DNA of 64,000 nt, taken from Nemania diffusa. Its lineage: Eukaryota > Ascomycota > Sordariomycetes > Xylariales > Xylariaceae. The position numbers were made by a program, and so were the translations under genes. How positions within the stretch are numbered: the stretch's first letter is position 1; each line of letters starts with the position of its first letter. The notes beneath the pieces are model-generated. The model saw only the letters and a program-made list of their open reading frames with translations, ran no database searches and had not been told where the DNA came from. Shown in pieces: positions 44,344 to 55,308 of this stretch. The stretch spans positions 5,580,001 through 5,644,000 of the forward strand of contig JBBPUQ010000001.1 of assembly GCA_038501195.1 (NCBI GenBank), read 5' to 3'.

Positions 44344-45964
44344 ATGTCTTTCGTGGACAACAACAATCTACCTAATCTTCTCTACGTGTTGAGCAGTGTT
44401 TTCGTCGTTTTGCCGACTATAGTTGTCGTCCTCCGCTTTCGAGTGAAGACCAGAACGAATCCAAAAATCTTTTTGGACGATTGGGCTATACTCTTTGCTT
44501 TAGTATGTCGATAATGCATTAAGGAAATTATTCGTCTTACTAATATTAGTATAAGTTATCATGTATCATCTACGCCGTATCTATCATCATTGGTGAATAC
44601 GAACGCCATCACCGTCAATATCTAGGTACTAATCGAATACAGGAGTTGCCGTGGGTGGGTTAGGAAGGCCTCTAGAGCGCGATATTTTCGGAGAGCCTAT
44701 TTATGATGATAAATTCTTCATTTTTAAAAGGGTAAAGTATAGTTATTGCTGTCTTTCCCCCGGGAACAAATGAACAACTACTTACAAACTATAGGCTAGC
44801 TACGTAACCAACGCTGTCCAGATATCGGCTCTAGGGCCCACAAAACTATCCGTCCTCCTCTTCTACCGCCGCGTTTTCGGTGTCGAGAAACGTTGTTTTA
44901 ATATTATGTCAATAACTCTCATGACCCTTGTTACTATATGGACTATCGGGTTCTTCTTCACCAATATATTTAGCTACACTCCCGTTTCGGACTTCTGGAC
45001 AAAACCGCCAGGAGAATCGCACCGTTCGTTCGACCACGTCACGGAAATGTTTAATGCCCAATGTTTTGCCGATATGACGTTAGACATCTTCATCGTAATA
45101 CTCCCGCTTCCACAGAGTATGTCACTTCGTTGTTTAAAGAAGAGCTGAAGACTGATGGCCTTAGTTTGGAAACTCCAAATGCCCACGCGAGTAAAAATAC
45201 AAGTTAGCAGCATATTCCTATTGGGATTGATGTTAGATCAGCCCATTCAAACTAAAGGTATGCGCTAGACTGACATTCAATAAGCACGATCGGAGCGAGT
45301 GCTGCGAGAGCCGTGATTCAGTACGGAGTAGCCGCAGAATGTATGTTTACGCCTCCTCTGGACAACAAAGACATAGTTTTAACTCTTCTCGGCAGTCGAG
45401 ACAGGAAATCTTGACCAAACATGTACGTGCCCAACTAGCAGAATGGCAAACGGGAATTAACTTGAGAAAAGACTACCTCGCTCCTGGTATCTATTGGGCG
45501 TTGCTCGAGGTGTCTCTCGGAATCATCGCGGCATCTCTACCCTTACTTCGCCCAATTTTAAGAATTGATTACATTCGGGACAAGATACTATCCTCGGCCA
45601 AGACGCTGTCTTCCATCTTCACGTCGTCTAGCGGAACTATCAGTCATGAGACTCATGGGGATTCGAGAAACCACGATGTTGAGAGCGCTCCTCATCTAAG
45701 TCATCAAGATTCCGTGCAAGATAATAAGTGGGCTAGAGCATATGATATCTCGTAAGTTTCTTTAATCGAGAAATTTCTACACAAAGTTAATTGCTAACTA
45801 GTCATAGGTGTCTTCAAGAAACTGTTAATAATGATGTCCAAAGCGAGTATGATCAGATGTCAATTCCTCTGGAAAACTACCTAAGCAGTGACATAAACTG
45901 TGAGAAAGGAGTATATGGTCCAGAACCTCTAGAAAATTGGACACCCTTGGGCTCTTCGAGTTAA
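44344..45964 (+). CDS. PTH11-like rhodopsin-family integral membrane protein
   Basis: Seven-helix fungal membrane protein of the rhodopsin/PTH11-related group; members act in surface sensing but most are uncharacterised. Eight exons: 44344-44502, 44556-44592, 44643-44731, 44795-45116, 45165-45231, 45285-45340, 45439-45751 and 45808-45964, joining in phase to 399 residues. Conserved elements are DDWAILFAL, GVAVGGLGRPLE, IVILPLPQIWKLQMPTRVKI, TIGASAARAVIQYG and IYWALLEVSLGIIAASLPLL. Exon 2 could begin at 44550 instead (TAG rather than AAG acceptor, same phase). The exon 6/7 join is chosen by phase and is less certain. The C-terminal ~90 residues form a hydrophilic tail. No CFEM domain precedes helix 1. 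Confidence 0.85.
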
Positions 45965-46646
45965 TATCGAGCTAGATGATTTTTTGTTGTTAGCCAAAAT
46001 TAACCACCCTATAGGTCTTCTAATATCAAAGCTAAAGAACATATTATCTAAGGACAGGGTGAGAGCCTCTAGGTCACCTTCTAAATCACAGAGCTACCTT
46101 ATAGAGACGTTTAAGGGGGTGCTGTAGAGTAAAATTTCCGCTAAACCAACTCGGAGAGATAAGCTGGGGGTTTGGTGAGGCAACTCGGACATCAGGACTC
46201 CCTTATACTCAGGCTCTAAGGTACGCATACCTATCTAATCGCGAAGGATAATTTATTATATCTACTTGCGACGCTAACGCAGTCCTCCGGCAACTTATAA
46301 AGCTACAAGTCAAACCTATAAGGATGGTAGGACTGGAGTGCGTACTTCAACACACACTCCTTAGCTAGATACATATTATCTAGAAAATTGAAAGAACTAT
46401 ACTTCATTTTACACAATCAATCCATTCCCTGATCGTTATACAGTATATGGCATTTAAAAGTATACGAAGTTGAGGTGCTGTTAAATCCATGGGTGGAGTG
46501 ACCTATTCGTTCATACCAGAAGAACACTGCTTACATGAAATGGCCATTCTCTTATGAGCTTCGTTGCATCACTACGGGTAAGGTCTCTCTGTATGGAGCA
46601 TTCAATTTTTTATTGTGTTTGGGACTAATGGCAGCCTTGCGTACCG
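45965..46646. other. Convergent intergenic region
   Basis: 3' flanks of the PTH11-like gene and phospholipase C; AT-rich, nothing else seen. Confidence 0.55.
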
Positions 46647-48401
46647 CTAAATAGTCTCAAAATCAAACTTAACTAAAAGAGAACACTTCGTCTCATGCCC
46701 TTTCAAGTCGAGCAAGCGGATGAAGACCCACCCAGGAACAACATAAAGCAGCCGGACAGCCGTAACCGCGTAGATCGGGTTCTCAGCGAAGCTGATGTCG
46801 TCCTTTACGAAGATGCGCAGGAAGGTGAGTTCGTTATCGTCGTATTCCCACTCCAGCGTGTCGTCCCAGATGGGGTCGTCCGGGGGCGGGTTCTCGCCCT
46901 TGTGCAGGAACCCGAGCTTGTGCTGCCGGTAGTGCTTGGTCTTGCGCTTCTGGTACTTGCCGTCGAGGTCGTCGGGGTGCACGAGCGAGCAGGTCACGTA
47001 CGGCCTGATCTCGTCCACGTCCCGGCCCTCGGGCACCGGCACGCCGCAGGCGCCGGCGACGTGCAGGCGCAGCTTTCTCCGGCGGCCCGTATTCAGCTGG
47101 CCGCTGCCGCCCGCCCGCAGCGCCGCGGGCTTCAAGACGTAGCCCTCGGTGCCGCTGAACATGGCCTCGTTCAGCTGCACGCTGTCGCCGAAGGTCTGCC
47201 AGTTCATGGCGCAGATCTGCGCGCCGAGGCCCCAGAAGGGCACTTGCTTGAGGTTGCTGGAGGATATGCGCGTCCCTTTGGGGAACACGCGCATGAGATG
47301 GACCGCGTTGTGGCGGGCGATCTTCTCGTTGTTCGCGGGCATTAGGGACCTGAGGCCGGTCTCGGAGACGTTGATGAGGTGGTTGTGAGGGCCTTCGCTC
47401 AAGGTCCCCTCGTACCAGGAGTTGTCTCTCGGCTTCACAGACTGTGCATAGACACCAAGGGCGGCAAGTTCAGGGATGATGCCGCCTTTCTCCACGGCCC
47501 TCTTTCGCGCCTTGTAGGCTGCCCGGCTCTGTCTCTCCTCTTCATCTTCGGAGCTGGAGTCTTCGCTGCTCTCCTCGTCGGTTTTATCTTCTGCGCTGGG
47601 GAAGAAGTACTCGACGATAAGCACTATCTTAGACCCGAGTTCGTCGAGGCATACTTGCTCTTCGTGAGTCTCCTGCTCCCTGTGGCCTTTCTCGCGCACG
47701 GCTTTGCTTAGGAGCCGGTCGCCCCAGATTTCCTCCATGATTTCCACTAAGCGCAGCTGTCCATGGGCCCCGCAGTGATTCTCAAGCGACAGCATGATGG
47801 GCGCGGCGCGGTAGCCCTGCTTGTCGATGGCTTCGGCCGCTTCTTTGTCAACGACGTCGCGAATCGCCTCGCAGACGGCGCGGAAGGGTATGTTTGAGAC
47901 CAGAGTATACCCGTGAGTGACCTTGGGCTCATCTTTGTTTTCGCTGTTGTCCCATGCATCGATCTCGACGCATCGCGCACCTGTGAACAGCGTAGACTCG
48001 TACGCCGAAGCCGAGGATCTCCCCTCCAGCTGGTGGCCGAGGAGGTAGGTGTTATGGCTGGAGCTTATGAAATATTCGGGCAAGGGGTGTGATCGATCTG
48101 TCAGCTCCGCGGGCACTTGAATGTGCGGTCTGTCTAGCAATCCTCCTAGAGCCGGGCTGAGACCTTCAAATTCTAGACCAGCGTCTTGCTGGGATATGAC
48201 CTGGTGATGGGCGAGAAACGACTTCAGTGCGTGACTGATCCGCAGCTGATGACTTGTGATCTCGGTACGGCGGGAGCTGTGACCGCCTCCGGCCACAGTG
48301 AGATTGTCAATCTCCTCGCCCGCATCTTCGTCGCATCTCCCTCTGAAGGATTTCGAGAAGGTATGGAGTTCAGCTAGACCAGCAGTAATAGCATCAGTCA
48401 T
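46647..48401 (-). CDS. Phosphoinositide-specific phospholipase C
   Basis: Cleaves PtdIns(4,5)P2 to diacylglycerol and IP3. It is a single exon of 584 residues from the ATG at 48401. The X domain has the catalytic histidines in SSSHNTYL (H116) and THGYTL (H163), and the acidic EIDAWD. An acidic linker (EESSEDSSSEDEEE) separates X from the Y domain, which contains MNWQTFGDSVQLNEAMF. A C2 domain follows (RLHVAGACGVPVPEG to LRIFVKDDISFAENP). There is no PH domain and at most a vestigial EF-hand region, so this is the short fungal form rather than the PLC1/delta form. It converges on the PTH11-like gene. Confidence 0.93.
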   Translation of the reverse strand: MTDAITAGLAELHTFSKSFRGRCDEDAGEEIDNLTVAGGGHSSRRTEITSHQLRISHALKSFLAHHQVISQQDAGLEFEGLSPALGGLLDRPHIQVPAELTDRSHPLPEYFISSSHNTYLLGHQLEGRSSASAYESTLFTGARCVEIDAWDNSENKDEPKVTHGYTLVSNIPFRAVCEAIRDVVDKEAAEAIDKQGYRAAPIMLSLENHCGAHGQLRLVEIMEEIWGDRLLSKAVREKGHREQETHEEQVCLDELGSKIVLIVEYFFPSAEDKTDEESSEDSSSEDEEERQSRAAYKARKRAVEKGGIIPELAALGVYAQSVKPRDNSWYEGTLSEGPHNHLINVSETGLRSLMPANNEKIARHNAVHLMRVFPKGTRISSSNLKQVPFWGLGAQICAMNWQTFGDSVQLNEAMFSGTEGYVLKPAALRAGGSGQLNTGRRRKLRLHVAGACGVPVPEGRDVDEIRPYVTCSLVHPDDLDGKYQKRKTKHYRQHKLGFLHKGENPPPDDPIWDDTLEWEYDDNELTFLRIFVKDDISFAENPIYAVTAVRLLYVVPGWVFIRLLDLKGHETKCSLLVKFDFETI

Positions 48402-49025
48402 GGTTAAATTCAATAACACCGGGTCTTTCTGCTTAATGGGTTATAGATTCAAAATAAGGTTTATTGAGACTCCTTTTAGTAACTCCTTATGTCGGCACGA
48501 AAAGGTGAGTAGGTCGTATAGCAGAATTGCGTATGAGGGGGTGGGATGAGACGGGTCTTAGGTCAGTCATTATGATCAAGTCCTATCTTAGTCCTAAGCT
48601 GACAATGAGACGCCAATCCACCCCCTAACGGCATCGCCAGAGCCGCTATAGCCGGGGTTGTCACGTGCGTTAACTACCAGCTGGCCGGGCTTGTACGAGG
48701 TACAGAATATTGATGCTGTATTTTGTAGGTATTGTTGAGGAAGGAGGATTGATACAAAATTCACCGTAAGGGGGTTCCGTACCGTAATCACTATACGTAC
48801 GTATTCGTCCTTCTCCCAACATTCAAAACGGGACAATCTCTTCGGTCGCACAGCTATTACTCTGCACATAGGTACTCTTCATTTTGTTACTAGCCTAAAT
48901 AAGTTAAGCTTAAGCTTTAGGTAGCGCAGAAGCGATGACGTATAGCGAAAACAAATCCTGTTGGCATATCGTGACAGTTGAACATCCGGGGCGCATTCGG
49001 TTTGTTCACATATCCTATACGCTTT
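48402..49025. other. Intergenic region upstream of phospholipase C
   Basis: 624 bp of PLC promoter side and 3' flank of the next SDR; no gene seen. Confidence 0.6.
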
Positions 49026-50067
49026 CTAAACAACTAATTGGACCCTCAGCTTGTCTTTCTCAACTATCTTATCCCTCAATCCCATAAGCTCAGGGAGATC
49101 CCATGTAACATTAACATATCGTCCTCCTAGCCAATCTCGTCTCTCTGCTGTTAAGTAGACAATCGAGTCTCCCGCCAACTCAGGTGTTTCGACGAAAACT
49201 GCACGCAGTAACTTGTTAGCGTCAATGTCCTAGCCTAGGTAGGTGTCATATGAGGTTGATGAGCTTACCGTGAGCTATCTCCTTCGGCAGACTGCTGTCC
49301 GCGCCCACCGTCATATCGGTAGGGACATTTCCAGGGTGTATGCTGAACGCAATGATCCCCCTGCCGCTGTACTCGGCATCGACAAACTCGGTGAGCCGCA
49401 GCACGGCGAGCTTCGACATCTGGTACGCGCTGGCCCTCGGTGTGCGGCAGTGCGCGCCTACGCTGCTGACGGTGACGAATGTTTTAAGTCCGTTAGCTTC
49501 GAGCATGAGTGGGATGAGCGCGCGCGTGACTAAATACGGCCCCTTGACGTTGACGGCCATCGTGTTCCACCATGCCTCGGGGTCGGTCTCCGCGAGTAGG
49601 CCTCGGCCCGACAGGAGCCCCGCGTTGTTGACTACGATGTCGATGCGGCCGAAGGCCTCTTTGATCTCGGCTGCCGCTGCGTCGACGCTCGCTTGGCTTG
49701 TGACGTCGAGCTTCAGTGCGAGGATCTTTGGCTCCGGTTTCCTTGCGCTAGCTGCGGCCGCTTTTATTGCTTGTGCGGTCTCGTCGAGGTCGGATCTTGC
49801 GCCTATGGCGATCATCGACACGCCAGCTTTCGCGAAAGAGATACCGATGGCCTTGCCTATGCCCCTGGTTGCGCCTGTGATGAAAACCGCTTTCCCTGTT
49901 AGGTCCGCCTTGGCTGGGTCGATAGCGGGGTAAGTATCATTATGAATGACCGATGTTGTATCGTAGTCGCCTATAGTGGTCAGTCAACCTACAGGTGAGT
50001 CAGGACGAGTTAAGAATTGCATACCTGGACCTTCAATGGGGTTGAAAGATCCTCTTGGAGGTGGCAT
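49026..50067 (-). CDS. Short-chain dehydrogenase/reductase
   Basis: Classical SDR, NAD(P)-dependent; substrate unknown. Exons (minus) 50067-50025, 49970-49269 and 49198-49026 join in phase to 305 residues. The cofactor motif is TGATRGIG (46-53), the structural motif NNAG (129-132), and the catalytic triad S184, Y197, K201 with the usual 13-residue Ser-Tyr spacing. The PG motif is HPGNVPTDM. The C-terminus continues through the last intron as ETPELAGDSIVYL, typical of fungal SDRs of this type. Codon use of exon 2 is GC-rich. Confidence 0.92.
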
Positions 50068-52141
50068 CTTTGGAGTTGAAGATGTTGTGCAATGTTGATG
50101 ATTGAGTAGGTAGCGGGCAGAATCCGGTACTGGGTTGATGTTGATTGCTCGATGGTGAAGAGCAATGTTCAGACTTCATGGCTTATATATACTCATCCTC
50201 AATTTCCCATGCATCATCAATGCGTGGACACCACATAAAACGCCTTGGCTATATAACATAGGTAATATTAGAATTAACTTTAACCCCTTACCATCTTGTC
50301 TCAATCAGTTGCAGCCAGACAGGCTTCAGTGGTGAAGTTACCTAATTGGTCGTTTTGGTAACATTGACGAGTCCTTGAGTCAGAAATTCATTACCGCCGA
50401 AGAGACAAGGTTCATAAACCCCGAACCCGAAGTTTTCTCCGTACTCAAAGCCGATCATCAGTATGAGCTTAGGTAACCGGCGTCTTAGCAGCCCGGCGTT
50501 ATTGATGGAGACCGAGAAGAGAGGCATCCCATCGTTCCCAGTCTAGTTAATTTACCTTTCAGGCTTTATAACGTTGCGTATCATTTGTCTCTTAAGCTTA
50601 CCAGTAGTCTTATTCACTGCGCAGCTCCAGTATATAAGTTTATGCTCACACTTATCTATTGCAGAGGGATATTCCTTTTCCTTTCCATTCACCTGAATAT
50701 TGTTGGTGTTGTTACTAAGGACGAGGGTATCATGCATTTACCCTAGGAGGCATAAGGGGAGATATGAAATCCCGACCGTAAGTTTCTTCCGACTTGTAGT
50801 ACCGCGAAGGTTATGATGATTAAGAAAGACATCGACTGTAGCCTAACACAGCGTGACCTATTACTTAGAGGCAAGACCAAGAATCGAACCAAACCCTGTC
50901 GTCGCAAAGGAATTAAAACGAGGAGGCGGAGTGTGAGATGAGATATCACGGTATAAATTCATGAGAGACATTTTCGGTAGTTGAAAATGTTCGATAGGTA
51001 CATAAACTAGAGCGATGAGATACGAGACATTTAGTTTCAGCTTTCAAAACTCAAAGAATGCGACCACATTTGTCATATGCAATCAGTGTTACATAAGATC
51101 CCAGATCTCTGGGTTGCTACAGATCGAAAATAGAAAACATGTGACTAGGTGCCAATGTAAGGTACCTGTTTTCTTCAAATGAGAGAGAGCGGTTTTGGCC
51201 GCCCGATCGAGGAACTTCCCAATGTCTGAGCTCGTATTATCAAAGAATCTAGCCCAGGCCAAAGCTCATGTCAGAGCAAAGTAGTTTTCAGTGAGGACAG
51301 TGGACTGTTTTCACTATAAATTAGCATGACTCACCGGAGACTTCATGTCGTCGGATCGAGGACGGGCGAGCTGAAGTACAAAGCCAAGCCAGACGGAGTT
51401 GCCTCATTCATTAGCCACCGCCCGCCACCGGCTGAGCTTGTCCGTCCCCGTTATCCGGGTTAGAACCGGTGATAGTGACTAAAGTAGTATCGATCAAGGT
51501 TACAGTTTAGGTTTCCCCGCCTCTCCACACTTCGGCGAGGGATTTTTTTTGCGGAGCCAAGAGATCGGCTTTGCTGCATTAATAATACTTGGGAGGGAGG
51601 AGGGAAAACAGGTATCAGTAAACCTTGCGGCGCCGACATCGTCGTCGTCATCGGTTATCTGTGGGGTGTCTGACAATGCTGACCATGGGGGGACCATTAT
51701 CTAATACCGTATCAGCGCACGTGGAGGTTAAATCCGATGTTGGTGGGAGGTGCATGAGGTCCTGGCCCTATCGTAGGCCTCGAGTCTAGACTATCTCGTT
51801 ACATTGGCGTGTGCGTGTTTTGCCCACCATAATATCGTAGAATGGAGGTATCGTGAGGTGTCACTTTAAGTTTGGCTGCACGGGCCCATGGCTGTCTTTT
51901 TCCCTCCGGTCGGCGAAAGGGAATACAAGGGGGGCTTCGTGATGGGGGGTTAAAACCCTTCGCACGTTTTTCTTTCTCGAGTTCTCTTGTTCTCAACTCT
52001 AGCTCTTCCTTTACCCCTTGTACCCCTAATTAGACAATAGCCCCCTAGTAAATGCTTATAACTATAGTTAATAAAACCTGCTCCTGCGTCTGAAGTGGCC
52101 GACGAAGAGTCGTAATTAATTAGAGAGAGTTTCTATCCAAG
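50068..52141. other. Divergent gene-free region SDR / MFS
   Basis: 2.07 kb. Three consecutive short minus-strand frames (50342-50949) contain a possible SDR-like scrap (INNAGLL) but no other family motif, so I call no gene. One AGGTACCT palindrome lies at 51160-51167. Confidence 0.5.
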
Positions 52142-53901
52142 ATGGAAGCAACAATGTTTCAAGCACTCGTTCAGATCGAGTCCAACTCCCTTCCCCAGGC
52201 CCCGAAGAGAGCTGTCTCTAGGACTTATCCCGCTGTTCCCCAGCGCGATGAGGACATTGAAATGAGGCCCCTGACGAGGCCGTCGGCAGCGCCAACCCCG
52301 TCCGGCCCTTCCACACCCATTGAGGAGCTGGATATAGAGATGAGCGCCCCCGGTACCCCCGGTACTCCTGGTACTCCCGGTTCTCCCGAAGTATCCGGCG
52401 AGCCCACCAACGCCGGCACTTTCGAGATTTTGCCGAGTCTCACGGACCCGCCGAGGAACAAGTTCCGGTTTGCGGCCTGCTGTGTTCAGACGCTACTTAG
52501 CGGCCTTACCGACTCCGCGCCCGGTGCCTTGATCCCGTACATAGAAAAGTGAGTCTACTCTGATCACAAAGCAACTATGTAGCACTATCGTACTCACCAA
52601 TTCAATACTAGGCATTACAACATCGGATATGCTGTTATCTCGCTCATCTTCATTAGCAATGCATTTGGGTACATCGCCGCCGCCCCTTTCGTAGACATCA
52701 TCCGCCTCCGGTTGGGAAGGGCTAGGACTACGTTTATCGCCAATATCTGCATAGGGATCGGGTTTATCCCCCTCCTAGCGGCGGCGCCATTCCCAGCGAT
52801 TGTGGTGGGATATGGCTTCATCGGCTTTGGGTTTGCCATAAACCTCGCCATCAGTAACGTATGTAATCTCAACAGCATTTTCTCCGCTCCTATATCGTAT
52901 CCTGAGGTTGCAAGCAATACAAGGAGTTGTTTTGAAAACCCCCTGAGATTTTGGAGTTTGAATGGCTGTATTGACATTTGTCTACGAAGGTATTCACGGC
53001 CAACATGAAAAACGGCACGGTATTGCTAGGCACGATGCACGGCACCTACGGCATAGGCGGCACCATCGGCCCGCTGATCGCCACCAGCATTGTGTCGAAG
53101 CTCGGCGCTGACGCCTGGCACCGGTACTACCTGCTCACCATCGCCCTCACGGTCGTCAACGCCTTCTTCTTCTTCTGGTCGTTCTGGGGTTACGAGAACG
53201 AGGCGACCACCGCCGAGGCCGCCGCTGCTGCTGCCGCCACGACCTCCCCGTCACCGCTCACGGTCGTGTCGACGACGACAACGGGAGGACAGGCGGACGC
53301 GGCGGTGCGCCCGGAGCTCTCGGGGATGCTGCGCGCGTTCCAGTCGCGCCTGGTGCTGCTGGGCGCGACCTTCATCTTCGCGTACCAGGGCGCCGAGGTG
53401 TCGATCTCGGGCTGGGTCATCTCGTTCCTCATCGCCGCGCGCAACGGCAACCCCACCGCCGTCGGCAACGTCACCTCGGGCTTCTGGGGCGGCATCACGC
53501 TCGGCCGGTTCGCGCTGTCGCCCGTCGGCGCGCGCGTGGGCGAGAAGCGCTTCGTGTTCTTCCTCACCGGCGGCGCGGCCGTGTTCCAGCTGCTGGTCTG
53601 GCTCGTGCCGAATATCGTCGGCGAGGCCGTCTCGCTGGCCGTCGTGGGGCTCCTGCTCGGACCGGTCTACCCGTGCGCCGCCACGGTGTTCACGCGGGGG
53701 CTGTCGAGGCGCGAGCAGGTTAGTGGGCTGGGGGTTATTAGTGCGTTTGGGAGCTCTGGGGGCGCCGTGGCGCCGTTTGCTACGGGGTTGCTGGCGCAGG
53801 CGGTGGGAACGTTCGTGCTGCACCCGATTGCTATTGGGTTGTTCGGTGCTATGGCTGTGTGTTGGTTTGCTATACCAACTACGAGGAAGAGAACAGAGTA
53901 A
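52142..53901 (+). CDS. MFS transporter, BSC6/fucose-permease-like
   Basis: Membrane transporter of a subfamily with a long cytosolic N-terminus; substrate unknown. Exons 52142-52548, 52612-52858 and 52990-53901 join in phase to 521 residues. The ~110-residue N-terminal extension contains GTPGTPGTPGSP, encoded by 9-bp repeats (about 52350-52385). Helix regions follow, including LLSGLTDSAPGALIPYIEKHYNIGYA across intron 1 (split as quoted by the splice site). Exon 3 uses an AAG acceptor. A loop of alanines and threonines (about 53205-53290) separates the six-helix halves. C-terminal signature FSGLLRR-type sequence is here TRGLSRREQVSGLGVISAFG. Exon 3 is very GC-rich until about 53710 and then reverts. 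Confidence 0.87.
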
Positions 53902-54291
53902 GGAAGAAGTGCTTGCGAAAGCCGATCGCTGACATGGTGGAAGCTTCTTCTAGATGATACGTGGATCTCGATGACATACGTCTTAGTGAACTCGCGGCGG
54001 TGAAGTAATGTGTCGTGGGTGTTAGAATGAAATAAAAGGCGCGGACTGGTTTAATGGGAGGGAAATGATGGTTAAGCGACAAAACATAATATAGAAACTT
54101 TGAATTTTAACAATCCACTGATTGTTTAGCCTCCCTTTGATCTGTGACGGTATCTCTATGAGGCAAATCTATATCCATATATCTATCTGATGTCTGATGT
54201 TATGAGTCTGATGCCATCGCCATCTATTTCATGGTCTATACCCAGTAATACCTTGTGTATGCAAACCCCGGGCGATGCACTGCCGCTATAT
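53902..54291. other. Convergent intergenic region
   Basis: 3' flanks of the MFS and HAD genes; nothing else seen. Confidence 0.6.
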
Positions 54292-55308
54292 TTATTTCCT
54301 CCCGGTAGCGGCCTCTTGGACGCTGATCCTACCTTCGACAACGTCCGCTACTATCTTATGTATATCAGAGAAGTCGTGGAATACTGTGAAAGGGACCTTT
54401 TCCACTTCGCAGTAGGTGACGAGATCTGCACTATTTAGTCTTCGGTTACTATACAGCATGAGAAAGGAGCGACCTACCTCGGCCCGCCTTAGCGAACAGG
54501 AGATCCGTTTCCTTGGCGGCAGAGAGGTCAGAAACGCCATCTCCAGCATAGAACATGACAGGCCGATCGGGGAGGGCGGCGTAAGGTCGGATCTCGAGGC
54601 TCTTGTCGTGTCCAAATGAGCTACGATTGAGATTAGTACCACTTCTAAATTCGCAATGGGGCTCATGATTTACCTGTCGTCATGGTATTCAATATCCCAA
54701 CCGTTCTCCTCATTAATGCTCTTGCCCGGGCGGGCCTTCACGTCATTGCTAACAATTTGCATCACGGCGGCTTCTTCCTCGCCAAGAAGGTGAGCAAGAA
54801 GCGCTCTAATGACAGGCTGCATTCCGCCACTAAGTACGACAATGGGGACATTATTTGCTCGGCACTATTATAAACATTATCAGGAGACGTGATTTCTCAG
54901 TTTTACTCATTGCGATCGGGGAAAGTTGACAAGTTGAGGCGGAGTTGCTCCAATAGGACAGTGGCGCACAAAAAGTCAATACGAAAAGACATGGATAGAT
55001 ATCAAACACACCCAAGATGCAAATTCCTTAAATGCAGGATCTAGCTGAACATTTTGCAGTAGGAGCTCAATACATTGATCGAACGGCTTCGTGACACTGT
55101 CAAGCATGTCCTGGAACGCGTCACGGAATGGACGGCCCTTGTGCAGTACATCCTTATTTCCCTGTACCCGGAGCTCGACACCGAAACCCAGGTTATCAGT
55201 CATCCAGTCATTGCTGTCCTGAAGTGTGATAGTTCCGTCGAAGTCGGTAAAGAAGATGGCCTTGGGCTTCGTGCGCAGCGCGGGGAGCGAGTGAGTAGCG
55301 GCAGCCAT
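54292..55308 (-). CDS. HAD-superfamily phosphatase (phosphoserine-phosphatase-like fold)
   Basis: Mg-dependent phosphohydrolase of the HAD superfamily; substrate unknown, similar to fungal MtnX-/phosphoserine-phosphatase-like proteins. Exons (minus) 55308-55012, 54864-54674, 54620-54478 and 54425-54292 join in phase to 254 residues. Motif I is FFTDFDGTIT with nucleophile D22 and D24. Motif II is VVLSGGM after the first intron (SWCRANNVPIVVLSGG). Motif IV is AGDGVSD (D190, D194). A lysine corresponding to motif III probably lies in DVKARPGK. The C-terminus (DFSDIHKIVADVVEG) matches the family's terminal helix. No targeting signal. It converges on the MFS gene. Confidence 0.9.

Noticed and set aside
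46695..47345. 216-residue plus-strand frame
   Set aside because: Antisense shadow of the phospholipase C gene; the minus strand carries clear X, Y and C2 domain motifs.
50740..50920. tRNA-like T-arm (GGTTTGGTTCGATTC on the minus strand)
   Set aside because: No A-box or acceptor stem at the proper distance; no cloverleaf can be drawn.
53090..53932. 280-residue plus frame and a 190-residue minus frame
   Set aside because: Overlap the GC-rich MFS exon; Ser/Arg-rich low-complexity translations typical of shifted frames.
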